Origin: an uncultured Planctomycetaceae bacterium
GTDB lineage: Bacteria > Planctomycetota > Planctomycetia > Planctomycetales > Planctomycetaceae
NCBI GenBank assembly: GCA_903924405.1
Contig: CAIYBH010000088.1
Span: forward strand, 1 to 44,743
Direction: 5' to 3'
DNA: 44,743 nt
The translations under genes were made by a program, and so were the position numbers. The notes beneath the pieces are model-generated. The model did not search any database and was not told where the DNA came from. It saw only the letters and a list, made by a program, of their open reading frames with translations. Positions 1 to 9,241 of the stretch are shown here, in pieces. Each line of letters starts with the position of its first letter. Positions within the stretch are counted from its first letter, which is position 1.

Positions 1-505
1 GTTTGTCGAGGATCTTCCAGATACCGCACTGCGTTGCTCCTCCCGCAAATCTCAGCGAAAAGTAGCACCTCGACGTCCCCACAACCAGGTCAAGCCTCTC
101 CATTCTCTGCAAATTCACTCCGACTTTTGTCGCTCGTGTCAGGCACTGGTTCATTCTCAGGAGCCATGCACTGGACTGTCAGGTGGGCTTGCGCAAGAAA
201 AGAGAACAGCAGAGAACAAGGTGCCAGGCACCGCAAGGGGCGGAGACAAGGGGCGGAGACAGGTGCCTGGCACCTGAGAAACCGGGGTCAGTGGCTGGAA
301 ATGTTTCCGTGGGCGATTGAAGCACCGGAATTCGGGGTTGTGTGCGGCGGTTGGCTAACACCGCCAGCACTGATTCGTTAGGATTGGGTTTTTGCGGCTT
401 GCCGCAACATTCTGCGGGCGGGTCAGGTTGGGGGGCGGTTCGGCGTGAGCGGAACTGGCCGGGATGGTCGGAGTGGTCACCGGGGTCGGACAGAGCGGTG
501 TGTGT
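1..505. other. Left-edge region without a convincing gene
   Basis: About 500 bases precede the first clear gene. The plus-strand open frame starting at 34 has a low-complexity Ser/Pro/Arg composition and runs through a palindromic repeat, so I do not regard it as coding. On the minus strand a short frame opens at an ATG at 103 and runs off the left edge (about 34 residues, beginning MERLDLVVGTSRC). It could be the start of a divergently transcribed gene, but it is too short to judge. The region probably also holds the promoter of the AAA/VWA operon, but no convincing -35/-10 pair was seen. Confidence 0.5.
219..275. repeat. 14-bp perfect inverted repeat flanking a 13-bp tandem repeat
   Basis: Arms AGGTGCCAGGCACC (219-232) and GGTGCCTGGCACCT (262-275) are exact reverse complements. 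Each arm contains an almost self-complementary core, GGTGCC-N-GGCACC. The spacer holds two head-to-tail copies of AAGGGGCGGAGAC (235-247 and 248-260). The layout resembles dispersed REP- or MITE-like intergenic elements. That it is dispersed in the genome is an inference, since only one copy is present here. Confidence 0.7.
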
Positions 506-1519
506 ATGGCAAACGAAGACGCGTTAAGAAGCCAGTTTGATGATTTCCGCCGGGATTTTCAGCGATTGCGGGCGGAGATTTCGCGGGTGATTGTGGGGCA
601 ATCGGAGATTCTTGACGACACGCTGATTGCCTTGATTGCCGGGGGGCATGTGTTGCTGGAGGGTGTTCCGGGGCTGGGCAAGACCTTAACCGTGCGGACT
701 CTGGCGAGTGCTTTGCGGCTGGATTTTCATCGGATCCAGTTCACCCCGGATCTGATGCCAGCCGACCTCATCGGGACTCAGGTGATTGCGGAGGCGGTAG
801 ACGGGCGTAAGGTGTTTGAGTTTCAGCGGGGGCCGTTGTTTGCCAATGTGTTGCTGGCGGATGAGATCAATCGGGCGACCCCGAAGACTCAATCGGCGCT
901 CCTGGAAGCGATGCAGGAGCATTCGGTGACGGTGGCGGGGGTGACGCATCGGCTGACGGAGCCGTTTTTCGTCATGGCGACTCAAAACCCGCTGGAGATG
1001 GAAGGGACGTATCCGTTACCGGAAGCGCAGCTGGACCGATTTTTTGTGAAGTTGCTGGTACGTTATCCCGGGGTCAGGGATTTGGAGATGATCCTGGATC
1101 GGACGACGGGCAGTGAGACGCCGGCGGCTCAGGCTGTGATGTCGGGGGAGCGGATTCTGGAGATGTCGCGATTGTCACGGAGCATCCCGATTGCGGATGA
1201 CGTGCGTCGGTATGCGATCGCGCTGGTCGTGGCGACTCATCCGGACCATGAGTTGGCGTCGGCGTCGGCAAAAAAATACGTGCGATACGGAGCCAGTCCG
1301 CGAGGATTGCAGTCGTTGATACTGGGGGCGAAGATTCGTGCGATTCTGGACAATCGATATCATGTGGCGCGTGAGGATTTGCGGACGATGGCGCTGCCGG
1401 TGTTGCGACATCGCATGATTCTGAATTTCGAGGGCCAGGCGGAGGGGATCAGCACGGACGACGTGATCAGGCGGATATTTGGCGACATTCGTGAGGATCT
1501 GCTGGCAGCTGGTGGCTGA
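506..1519 (+). CDS. MoxR-family AAA+ ATPase
   Basis: This is a MoxR-type AAA+ ATPase of 337 residues, the usual size for the family. Visible motifs are Walker A GVPGLGKT (about residues 53-60), Walker B LLADEINRA (116-124) and the sensor-1 region ATQNP (158-162). MoxR ATPases are thought to act as chaperones that activate or insert partner VWA proteins. The next three genes all encode DUF58 or VWA proteins, so it is very probably their partner. An upstream in-frame start at 464 exists. The ATG at 506 is preferred because MANEDALRSQF leads directly into the helical N-terminus typical of the family. It is the first gene of a five-gene operon. The physiological substrate is unknown. Confidence 0.93.
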   Translation: MANEDALRSQFDDFRRDFQRLRAEISRVIVGQSEILDDTLIALIAGGHVLLEGVPGLGKTLTVRTLASALRLDFHRIQFTPDLMPADLIGTQVIAEAVDGRKVFEFQRGPLFANVLLADEINRATPKTQSALLEAMQEHSVTVAGVTHRLTEPFFVMATQNPLEMEGTYPLPEAQLDRFFVKLLVRYPGVRDLEMILDRTTGSETPAAQAVMSGERILEMSRLSRSIPIADDVRRYAIALVVATHPDHELASASAKKYVRYGASPRGLQSLILGAKIRAILDNRYHVAREDLRTMALPVLRHRMILNFEGQAEGISTDDVIRRIFGDIREDLLAAGG

Positions 1520-1573
1520 GAGCGGGTTAGCGGAGTCGGATCGGACCGGGGCGTTGTCTGCGGGGGTGGGGAT

Positions 1574-2458
1574 GTGAGTTCGACGTTATTTCCGCCGGAT
1601 TTCCTGACACGACTGGAATATCTGTCGATTATGTCGAAGCGGGTATTTCGTGGTCAGTTGATGGCGCAGCGTCGGACGCTGCAGTCGGGATCGGGGATTG
1701 AGTTTTCGGAGCACAGGGAATATACGCCTGGCGACGACCTGCGGTACATGGACTGGAACATTTATGCGCGGCACGGGGACTTGCTGTTGAAGCGGTTTCA
1801 GGAGGAGCAGGACCTGCATGTCTACCTGCTGCTGGACTGTTCGCGGAGTATGGGAGTTGGGGTGCCCGGGAAGTTTGATTTGGCGCGTCAGGTGTCTGCG
1901 GCGCTGTCCTATGTGGCCCTGGCAGACCTGGACCGCATTTCCATTGTGGCCTGTGCGGCGGGAGTTGTTCAGGAGTTACCGGTGACTCGGGGCAAGGATC
2001 GGATTCTGAGCGTCCTGCAGTTTCTGGAGCGTCTGGAAACGGCGGGTGGAGATACCAATCTGGCTCAGTCGATCAGTGAGTTTCTGCACCGTAGTCCGCG
2101 TGCAGGACTGGCGGTTGTGTTGAGTGATCTGTTTGATCCGCGGGGGTTTGAGGGAGCGCTGGATCAGTTGCGATACCGTCGATTTGACGTGCATGTGATT
2201 CAGTTGCATGCCCCGTCGGAGGCTGATCCCGGGCTGTTGGGCGATGCGGAACTGGTGGATGTGGAAACCGGAGACATACGTCGAGTGACTGTGACTGAAC
2301 GGAACCTGGCGAATTATTGTCGGTTGTTTTCTGAGCATCAGCAGGCGGTGCGTGAGTATTGCCAGCGGCATCAGTTGGGGTGCACACAGGCATCGACGAT
2401 CTGTCGGTTTGATGAGTTGATACTGGGGATGATGCGGACATCGGCCGCAGTGAGGTGA
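1574..2458 (+). CDS. DUF58 domain protein (VWA-like fold)
   Basis: A soluble DUF58 protein of 294 residues. It carries the family core EFSEHREYTPGDDLRYMDWN (about residues 40-60), followed by a VWA-like metal-ion site DCSRSM (near residue 89) and a later VLSDLFD strand-loop. DUF58 proteins are almost always encoded next to MoxR ATPases, and here the ATPase lies 54 bases upstream. There is no signal peptide or membrane segment, so a cytoplasmic role linking the ATPase to the membrane VWA proteins is likely (inference). The start is a GTG (MSSTLFPPDFLTRLEYL); no upstream ATG in frame fits. Strand, spacing and order agree with one operon. Confidence 0.9.
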   Translation: MSSTLFPPDFLTRLEYLSIMSKRVFRGQLMAQRRTLQSGSGIEFSEHREYTPGDDLRYMDWNIYARHGDLLLKRFQEEQDLHVYLLLDCSRSMGVGVPGKFDLARQVSAALSYVALADLDRISIVACAAGVVQELPVTRGKDRILSVLQFLERLETAGGDTNLAQSISEFLHRSPRAGLAVVLSDLFDPRGFEGALDQLRYRRFDVHVIQLHAPSEADPGLLGDAELVDVETGDIRRVTVTERNLANYCRLFSEHQQAVREYCQRHQLGCTQASTICRFDELILGMMRTSAAVR

Positions 2459-2472
2459 GGTGAGAGCGATTA

Positions 2473-2486
2473 GTTTTCGGTTTTCG
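2473..2486 (+). repeat. Two tandem GTTTTCG heptamers
   Basis: In the short gap between the DUF58 and first VWA genes, GTTTTCG occurs twice head to tail (2473-2479, 2480-2486) and is followed by GTGAGTG. It resembles the longer GTTTTCA/GTGGGCA heptamer array at 44531-44579. Only two units are present, so chance is possible. Confidence 0.4.
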
Positions 2487-2541
2487 GTGAGTGGTGTGCT
2501 GCGAGCGATGTGCGTTCGTGGATTGACCTTGTGAAATTCGG

Positions 2542-4686
2542 GTGTGGACTTCGATGACCTTTGGCCTTCCTGCTGCATTGATGCTGGCTGCGATAGCGGT
2601 ACCGATCACGGTGCTGTATGTCCTGAGGGTCAGGTCACGTCAAATCCCGGTTTCGACGACGATGTTCTGGGCGAAGGTTTTTGACGAGAAGCCGCCTCGG
2701 TCGTGGTGGCAGTCGTTCCGTCATCTGACGTCGTGGTTGGTGCAGATGCTGATTCTGATGACGCTGGTGCTGGCTGCTGCGGATCCGCTGTGGACATCGG
2801 CGTTGCGAGAGTCTGAACGCCTTGTTCTGGTTGTCGACAATTCAGCCAGCATGCGGGCTGAATCCGGTGGGGTGCAGCGGTTGGAGTTGGCACTGGAAGC
2901 GGCGAGGCAGCGGGTTCTGAGTCTGCGGGTCCCGGATGAAGCGGCGATCGTCGCGACGGGGGGAGGGGCACAGATCGTTGCGGGTATGACGGAGCATGCG
3001 GGGACTTTGTTGCGAGCGCTGGAGACGATCCGTGTCGCTGACACGGGGACTGATCCGGGGCCTGCGATCGAGCTTGGGCGACGCCTGATTGGCACTGGAC
3101 GTCGTGGTCGTGTGTTGGTGATGACGGATGGATGTGTGTGTGCGCCGTTGATAACTGACGTGAAGGTTGGGGAGTTGTCGGATGGTGGCGAGTCGGCGGC
3201 GACGGTGCCGAGTCCGGAGCGTGGCGAGTCCGCCGAGGAATCACCGATACGGGTGGAGTTCGAACGGTTTGGTGAAGCGCGGGGCAACGTGGGGATTACC
3301 GTGTTTGAAACGCGTCGCAGTCTGGTGGATCCAACGGGTTATGAGGTGCTGGTGGCGATTAAAAATGCTTCGGATCGGCGGGTGACATGTCGACTGGAAC
3401 TGAGTCTGGCCGGGTTTCCCGTGGACGTACTGCCTGTGACACTTGAGCCGGAGGAGCGGTGGACTCGGAGTTTGTCGAAGTTGTCTGCGGAGGGAGGTGC
3501 AGTGCGGGCTGAGTTACAGGAGATTCGATTTGAGAGTGCGGCGGTTTCAGCGGTTGAGCGGGTGAAAACGGGAGTGGGAGCCAATGCAGAAGAGGATCAG
3601 GATGGGTTGACGACGGACAATTCCGCGTGGTCCATTTTGTTTCCCGCGAAAAAGCAGCGGGTGCTGCTGGTGTCACCGGGAAATTTGTTTGTGCAGAAAG
3701 TTCTGGAAGCGAACTCGCTGGTGGACCTGGAGGTTCTGGAACGGTTGCCGGCTGAGGGAGCCTGGCCGCGTGCGGACGCGATTGTGCTGCACGAGTTGGT
3801 ACCGGCGAAACTTCCTGAGGGGAATGTCATAGTGCTGGATCCGGCGTCGGACTGTGACGCGTGGGCTCTGGGGAACCTGCTGGAAGAACCCCTCGTGTCG
3901 AAACAGAGTCCGACATCAACGCTATTGAGGAACGTGCAACTGAATAATGTCCTGATTCCCGAGGCTCGTCAGGTGACTTACGCAGCGCCGATGGAGCCGC
4001 TGGTGGAGACCGTGGACGGAGATGTGCTGTGTGCGTTGCTTCCGCGTCCGACCGGCGACTGTGTGGTGGTACCGGTAGTGCTGCGCACGAGTGACCTCGC
4101 CTTCCGGACGGTTTTTCCGATCCTGATTTCGAATATTTTGCGGGAGTTTTCCGGGGATTTGGGGGAACGTGTATCGACGCGGGTGGCTGGAGAGCCGCTG
4201 AGGATAGAGTTGCCGGGCGTGTTTGCCGCGGACACGGGGCAAGCGGGTGAGCCAGTGGTCGGCGAGGGAGCCGGCAGGGGGTTCGGCGTTGGGAGCGTGG
4301 TCGCATCTGAGACTGCATATGTGTTGTTGGCCCCGGATGGAGAGCGGCAGCGATTGACTGTTGCGGATTCCGGGGGTTCGGAATCCGCACACGGTTCTGT
4401 CACACTCATGGGGGGGCCATTGAAGTCCGTGGGAATCTGGTCGGTGTATCGAAGTGAGGGACGTGGCGCGGGGGCGAATGAGTTGCTGGCAGCGGAGGTC
4501 GCGGTGAATCTGGCGAATGAGTGTGAAACGAATCTCCGGCCGTCACAGGAATTTGCATTGCCGAGTGATCGGGTGGAATGGGTGTCGTCCTGGTTCCGTG
4601 GGCCCTTGTGGTCGTATCTGGTCCCGGCAGCGGTGCTGTTGTTGCTGGCGGAATGGGTGCTGTATCAGCGGAGGTGGATCTCCTGA
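2542..4686 (+). CDS. BatA-like membrane protein with VWA domain
   Basis: A 714-residue membrane-anchored protein. Two hydrophobic segments at the N-terminus (about residues 8-28 and 64-80) flank a short basic loop, the arrangement of the aerotolerance/BatA-type N-terminal domain. A VWA domain with MIDAS motif DNSAS (99-103) follows. After a long beta-rich middle region there is a C-terminal membrane helix (about 690-710, VPAAVLLLLAEWVLY). This places the bulk of the protein outside the cytoplasm, where VWA domains usually mediate metal-dependent protein contacts. The frame opens with GTG at 2542; the ATG at 2554 (MTFGLPAALML) may be the true start and leaves the first helix intact. It lies between DUF58 and a second VWA gene with short gaps (83 and 45 bases). 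Confidence 0.88.
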   Translation: MWTSMTFGLPAALMLAAIAVPITVLYVLRVRSRQIPVSTTMFWAKVFDEKPPRSWWQSFRHLTSWLVQMLILMTLVLAAADPLWTSALRESERLVLVVDNSASMRAESGGVQRLELALEAARQRVLSLRVPDEAAIVATGGGAQIVAGMTEHAGTLLRALETIRVADTGTDPGPAIELGRRLIGTGRRGRVLVMTDGCVCAPLITDVKVGELSDGGESAATVPSPERGESAEESPIRVEFERFGEARGNVGITVFETRRSLVDPTGYEVLVAIKNASDRRVTCRLELSLAGFPVDVLPVTLEPEERWTRSLSKLSAEGGAVRAELQEIRFESAAVSAVERVKTGVGANAEEDQDGLTTDNSAWSILFPAKKQRVLLVSPGNLFVQKVLEANSLVDLEVLERLPAEGAWPRADAIVLHELVPAKLPEGNVIVLDPASDCDAWALGNLLEEPLVSKQSPTSTLLRNVQLNNVLIPEARQVTYAAPMEPLVETVDGDVLCALLPRPTGDCVVVPVVLRTSDLAFRTVFPILISNILREFSGDLGERVSTRVAGEPLRIELPGVFAADTGQAGEPVVGEGAGRGFGVGSVVASETAYVLLAPDGERQRLTVADSGGSESAHGSVTLMGGPLKSVGIWSVYRSEGRGAGANELLAAEVAVNLANECETNLRPSQEFALPSDRVEWVSSWFRGPLWSYLVPAAVLLLLAEWVLYQRRWIS

Positions 4687-4731
4687 GTTTCTGAGAAAGA
4701 ACGCTGGGAATGGTCGTTTGGGCCTGAGCGA

Positions 4732-7488
4732 ATGTTGCCGGGCTCTGTGTGTTTAATTTCTGCTGTTGTGATGCTTGTTATGCCCATTGAATTCACTCAA
4801 CCCACCTGGCTGTTGCTGCTGATACCGGCAGGAATGATGTTGTGCTGGTGGTTTGTGCGCAGTCTGAGTGATTTTTCAAAAGCTCAGCGTGTGGCATCGC
4901 TGGTGGTGCGTGGTGGGATCTGTCTGTTGCTGACGCTGGCATTAGCGGGAATGACATGGCTGGGGAATTCTGACGAACCGTTTGTTGTGTTTCTGGTGGA
5001 TCGAAGTGCCAGTATCGGGGCTGCCGGGCGAACGCATGCGGAAGCGTATCTGCGGGAGGCCGAATCGGTGCGCGGGGGGCATGGTGCCGCGTGGATGTCG
5101 TACGCGCTGGGGACTGATCGTCCGGTGAGCGACTGGCCTGACTATGAGCCGTCGCTGGTGGCTGGGGCGATTATCAACGGAGGTCAGGCGGATGCGGTCG
5201 CGGGCGGGAATTCCGCGGTGACGTTGGGCAGCGGGAGGAAGGCTGTGGATCGTTCCGAACGAGCGGAGTGGGAACGTGGGACAGATCTGGCCGGGGCTAT
5301 ACGGACGGCGGCCGCCTTTGCCCCGGCGGGATATGTTCCGCGGATCGTGTTGCTGACAGACGGCAATGAAACGGTGGGTGATATCCGCAGTGTAGCGCCG
5401 GTGGTGGGGATACCGCTGTGGACGGTACCGTTGCCGGGCCGCGAAGAACCGGAGGTGCAGGTCTCGGAAGTGCGGGTACCTACGGAGGTCCGCGAGGGAG
5501 AGCCGTTTGCGGTGGAAGTTGTGATCTCCTCCAGCCATGCGGATGAGGGGCTGATTGAGATTTATCGTGGAGACTATCGAGTTGTCAGTGAGCGGCGGCA
5601 ACTGGTGGCGGGTGAAAATCGATTTCGATTTGAGCAGACGGTGGAACGTGATCGGATTGCGGCCTTTCGAGCGAGGGTGTCGGGGTTAAAGCAGGACACA
5701 CTGATCGACAACAATTCTGATGTGGGGCTGGTGTATGCGGCGGGTAAACCGCGGGTATTGCTGGTGGAAAGTGCACCGGAATTGATACAGGACCTCGCGT
5801 TTGCTCTGGAGGACGAAGGGATTCAGGTGGATGTGAGACCTGTCGAGGGGATCCCGGAGACACTGGAGGGCCTGCAGAACTATGAGTTGCTGATTTTGTC
5901 CAACGTACCAGCGACGAAGTTGACGAATGGCCAGATGTCCGTGATTCAGGGCTGGGTGCAGGATTCGGGCGGTGGCTTTCTGATGCTGGGCGGTGAGCAA
6001 TCGTTCGGGCCGGGGGGCTATTATCGGAGTGCAATTGAAGAAATTCTGCCCTTACGGAGTGACTTTGAGAAGGAGCAGGAGAAGCCCGGGCTGGGGATGG
6101 TTCTGGTGATTGACCGATCGGGATCGATGGAGGGTGACAAGCTGGAGATGGCGCGGACGGCTGCGCGTTCGGCGGTGGAGTTACTGAGTAGCCGGGATCA
6201 GGTGGCTGTGCTGGCCTTTGATGATCAGGCGTGGGTGATCAGTGAGATGCAGTCGGCGGGGAACCGTGGGAGGATCAGCGAACAGATTGGTCGGATTCAG
6301 CCGGGTGGAGGAACGAGCATGTATCCGGCGATGGAGATGGCCAATGAAATGCTGGGGAATACTTCGGCACGACTGAAGCATGTGATTATGCTGACGGACG
6401 GGATTTCGAACAGTGGCAGTTTTGAGCAGCTGGCGCGGCAGATGGCGTCGGCGAAAATTACGGTGTCTGTTGTGGCACTTGGGGCGGAAGACGCCACGGA
6501 CACGACGTTGTTGAAGTCGATTGCAAAGCTGGGCAAGGGGCGTTTTTATCTGGCGGAGGATCCCGCGCAGGTGCCGCAGATTTTTGCTCGGGAGACGATG
6601 ACAGCTGGAAAATCGGCGATGGAAGAAGAGCCGTTTGTACCGCAGGTGATGCGCGCAACGCGGGTTCTGGCAGACATTGATCTTGAGAATGCTCCGTTGT
6701 TGCTGGGATATGTGGTCACGCGTCCGAAACCCGGAGGTGAGGTGATACTGGCGACGGAAAAGGGAGACCCTCTGCTGGCGTGGTGGCGTTATGGACTGGG
6801 GATGACGGGGGCATTTACATCGGACGCAAAAAGTCGCTGGGCAGCGGAGTGGCTGACGTGGCCGGGTTATGGCAAGTTCTGGACTCAGGTTGTGCGGCAA
6901 CTGATGAGAAAATCGGCTGCGGGCGGATTGCAGGCGACGATTGAGCGACGGGGATCGCAATCACGACTGATCGTGGATGCGACGACGGCAGCGGGCGAGT
7001 TTCTGAACGAGGCAGAGGCGGAGGTGCAGGTGGTCAATCCACGTGGACAGAAGGTGCGATTGCCGTTGGTGCAGCAGCGACCGGGGAGTTACGTGGCGGA
7101 GCTGGAGACGTCGGAACCCGGGTCGTGGAACCTCGACATTTCGATGCGACGTGATGGGCAGATTGTGGCACAGCAATCGCGCGCCGTGCATGTGGGTGAT
7201 CAGGAGGAATTGCGGCTGAAGGCGGTGAATACAGAGTTACTGCGGGAATTGGCGACGTCAACCGGGGGGCGTTTTGATGCACCGGCGACTGAGATCTTTG
7301 AGCGTTCGGGGGATCGGGTATCGCGGCCGCGGCCACTGCGAACGGCGTTACTGGTTCTGGCGGCGCTGATGCTCATTCCGGATGTGGCATTACGGCGTCT
7401 GGAATTCTCGTGGAGACGAACTGGCCGTTGGCGTTTCACTGGAACTCGATTGGCGCGAGGCGCCAGCACAGCTGGGGAGCGAGCCTGA
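4732..7488 (+). CDS. Membrane protein with two VWA domains around a GATase1-like domain
   Basis: A 918-residue protein with two N-terminal membrane helices (about 25-43 and 62-78), a first VWA region with DRSAS (90-94) and LLTDGNE (207-213), then a Rossmann-like glutamine-amidotransferase-type domain (about 338-445, RVLLVESAP and GGGFLMLGGEQSFGPGG). No nucleophilic Cys is evident in that domain. A second, better conserved VWA domain has DRSGSM (461-466) and LTDGISN (554-560). A C-terminal helix (about 873-892) ends the protein. VWA plus GATase1-like fusions are known in MoxR/Bat-like operons. The true start may be 4771 or 4780 (MPIEFTQPTWLLLL), which fits the usual N-terminus better. Its stop overlaps the next gene's ATG. 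Confidence 0.88.
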   Translation: MLPGSVCLISAVVMLVMPIEFTQPTWLLLLIPAGMMLCWWFVRSLSDFSKAQRVASLVVRGGICLLLTLALAGMTWLGNSDEPFVVFLVDRSASIGAAGRTHAEAYLREAESVRGGHGAAWMSYALGTDRPVSDWPDYEPSLVAGAIINGGQADAVAGGNSAVTLGSGRKAVDRSERAEWERGTDLAGAIRTAAAFAPAGYVPRIVLLTDGNETVGDIRSVAPVVGIPLWTVPLPGREEPEVQVSEVRVPTEVREGEPFAVEVVISSSHADEGLIEIYRGDYRVVSERRQLVAGENRFRFEQTVERDRIAAFRARVSGLKQDTLIDNNSDVGLVYAAGKPRVLLVESAPELIQDLAFALEDEGIQVDVRPVEGIPETLEGLQNYELLILSNVPATKLTNGQMSVIQGWVQDSGGGFLMLGGEQSFGPGGYYRSAIEEILPLRSDFEKEQEKPGLGMVLVIDRSGSMEGDKLEMARTAARSAVELLSSRDQVAVLAFDDQAWVISEMQSAGNRGRISEQIGRIQPGGGTSMYPAMEMANEMLGNTSARLKHVIMLTDGISNSGSFEQLARQMASAKITVSVVALGAEDATDTTLLKSIAKLGKGRFYLAEDPAQVPQIFARETMTAGKSAMEEEPFVPQVMRATRVLADIDLENAPLLLGYVVTRPKPGGEVILATEKGDPLLAWWRYGLGMTGAFTSDAKSRWAAEWLTWPGYGKFWTQVVRQLMRKSAAGGLQATIERRGSQSRLIVDATTAAGEFLNEAEAEVQVVNPRGQKVRLPLVQQRPGSYVAELETSEPGSWNLDISMRRDGQIVAQQSRAVHVGDQEELRLKAVNTELLRELATSTGGRFDAPATEIFERSGDRVSRPRPLRTALLVLAALMLIPDVALRRLEFSWRRTGRWRFTGTRLARGASTAGERA

Positions 7489-9020
7489 TGAGTCTTCGAA
7501 CACATGGCGTGGTGCGCGCGGGGCGGACGTTGTCCTCGTTGGGGGGGCAGGCCCTCACCAGGGCTCTGGAGGTTTTTCGTCGCCGGCAGCGTTTGCTGGG
7601 GGTGTGGCGTGGGGCGTCTCTGGGCCTGCAGGCGGGCGCTGTTGCGGGCTGTGTGACAGCGGCATGGATGTGGGTCTCTGATCAACGTTGTCCATTGTGG
7701 CTACCAGCGGTGCTGAGCAGTGGTGGGTGTCTGGCGGGCGTTTTGTGGGGGGCCCGGCGTGAGGTGTCACTGAGACAGACGGCGAGGTGGCTCGACGCGT
7801 CGTGTGGGCTGAAAGATCGGCTTGAAACGGCACTGCAGTTTGTTGAAGGGGTTGCTGACGACACGATTCAGCGGTTACAGGTCGAAGATGCGATACAGTG
7901 TGTGATGCGGCTGAATCCGGAAGTGTTGGTGCCTCTGCGAACACCGCGGGAGTGGAATCGTGGGTTGATTCTGACAGCGGCTGGTGTGCTGGTTGCGCTG
8001 GTTTCCACGGCGCCGGTGCGGCCATTGGTTCCGGACCTTGTGAATGCCGTGCTGGAAGAGCAGTCTTCGGGGTTACAGCAGGAGTTACGGGCGCTGGAGG
8101 AATTTCAGCAGCAGCAACCGGATACAGAGTTGAAGCGGTTGCTGGAATCGATGAATGAGAATCTGCAGGAGATGGCGGAGCCGGGCACGACGCCGCGTGA
8201 GGCCTTTGCCCGATTGTCGGAGATGGAGGCGAGTCTGCAGGAGATGCAGAAGCGGATCAGCGAGTCTGGCACCCTGGAGTCCATGAAAGCGATTGGCGAG
8301 GCGATGTCTCTTGCGGAAGAGATGTCGAAGGCTGGTAAGGCGCTGGCTTCCGGGGATCTGCAGAGGGCGGAGGCGGAGTTATCGAAGCTGGGAGCACCGA
8401 AACTGGATCGACAGACTGAGCGAGCCATCACTGACAAATTGAGGCAGCAGCAGCAAAAGCAGCAGTCGGCTCAGGAACCAGCGACCTCGAAGGCAGTCGC
8501 GGAGGCTGCTGGCAGGATGGCGGAGGGATTGGAATCCGGGGACTCGCAGAAATTTCAGGAGGGGACACGCGGGCTGGCTTCGGAAGCGCGGAGGATGGCG
8601 AATCAGCAGAAGTTGACGGAGTTGCTGCAGCAGCAGGCGATGAATCTGGCTCAGGCAAAATCTGATGTGGAGAGTCAGGCGCGGCAGGTCGCTCAGGGCC
8701 AGGGCAAAGGTGGTAAGAAGGCCGGCAAGGGGACGGCGGGAAATCCGCAGGGGGCGGAGACAGGAGCGAAGGCGGCAAGCAGGGAGTTGCGGCTATCGGG
8801 TGAGAATTCCGGGATGGGTGAGGCGGAGACAGAGAAGAGTCAGGGGGAGCAGCAGGAGCAGGTTGCGGAGCGCGAGTACCGTCAGAATGTGGAGAAGTTT
8901 GAAGCATTGAGTGAGACGGCACTGGAATCCGAGTTGATTCCGCCGGGACAGAAGCAGTTGATTCGTCGTTATTTTCAGTTGATTCGCCCGTCATCAGAGC
9001 CTGTCAGTACCGCGCCGTAA
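7488..9020 (+). CDS. Membrane-anchored Gln-rich coiled-coil protein, DUF4175-like
   Basis: The ATG at 7488 overlaps the preceding stop by one base (TGATG), which indicates translational coupling and decides the start over the longer open frame at 7410. The 510-residue product has hydrophobic segments near residues 45-63, 70-88 and 159-176, a motif RWLDASCGLKDRLETALQF (100-118), and then about 300 residues of Gln/Glu/Lys-rich helical sequence predicted by eye to form coiled coils, including a Gly/Lys-rich stretch near residues 405-420. The topology and the DxxxGLKDRLxTAL motif resemble DUF4175 proteins, but this is a resemblance and not a proven match. Its position makes it the last member of the MoxR/VWA system, perhaps a periplasm-spanning scaffold (inference). 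Confidence 0.78.
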   Translation: MSLRTHGVVRAGRTLSSLGGQALTRALEVFRRRQRLLGVWRGASLGLQAGAVAGCVTAAWMWVSDQRCPLWLPAVLSSGGCLAGVLWGARREVSLRQTARWLDASCGLKDRLETALQFVEGVADDTIQRLQVEDAIQCVMRLNPEVLVPLRTPREWNRGLILTAAGVLVALVSTAPVRPLVPDLVNAVLEEQSSGLQQELRALEEFQQQQPDTELKRLLESMNENLQEMAEPGTTPREAFARLSEMEASLQEMQKRISESGTLESMKAIGEAMSLAEEMSKAGKALASGDLQRAEAELSKLGAPKLDRQTERAITDKLRQQQQKQQSAQEPATSKAVAEAAGRMAEGLESGDSQKFQEGTRGLASEARRMANQQKLTELLQQQAMNLAQAKSDVESQARQVAQGQGKGGKKAGKGTAGNPQGAETGAKAASRELRLSGENSGMGEAETEKSQGEQQEQVAEREYRQNVEKFEALSETALESELIPPGQKQLIRRYFQLIRPSSEPVSTAP

Positions 9021-9241
9021 TGGGTGCGGGAGGAAACCGGGGAGCAGGGAAGAAGGTTGAACTGAGGAACGTGGTTGAGACTAGCAGGGTGAATCAGCAA
9101 GTCGGGTGTAAAAAAGTTAATACTGTGGTGGTGATAGAAAAAGTACTCGTACGATGGCGTTTTAATTTATAAGTCCATTAAGGCATGTCAGTGTGTTGCT
9201 GACAGGCCGTGATTGTCTGGGTAGGGGGGAGTGGAGGAGAC

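Noticed and set aside
1..103. Short minus-strand frame starting at an ATG at 103 and running off the left edge
   Set aside because: Only 34 residues are visible and no motif or ribosome site supports it; mentioned in the left-edge entry instead of being called a gene.
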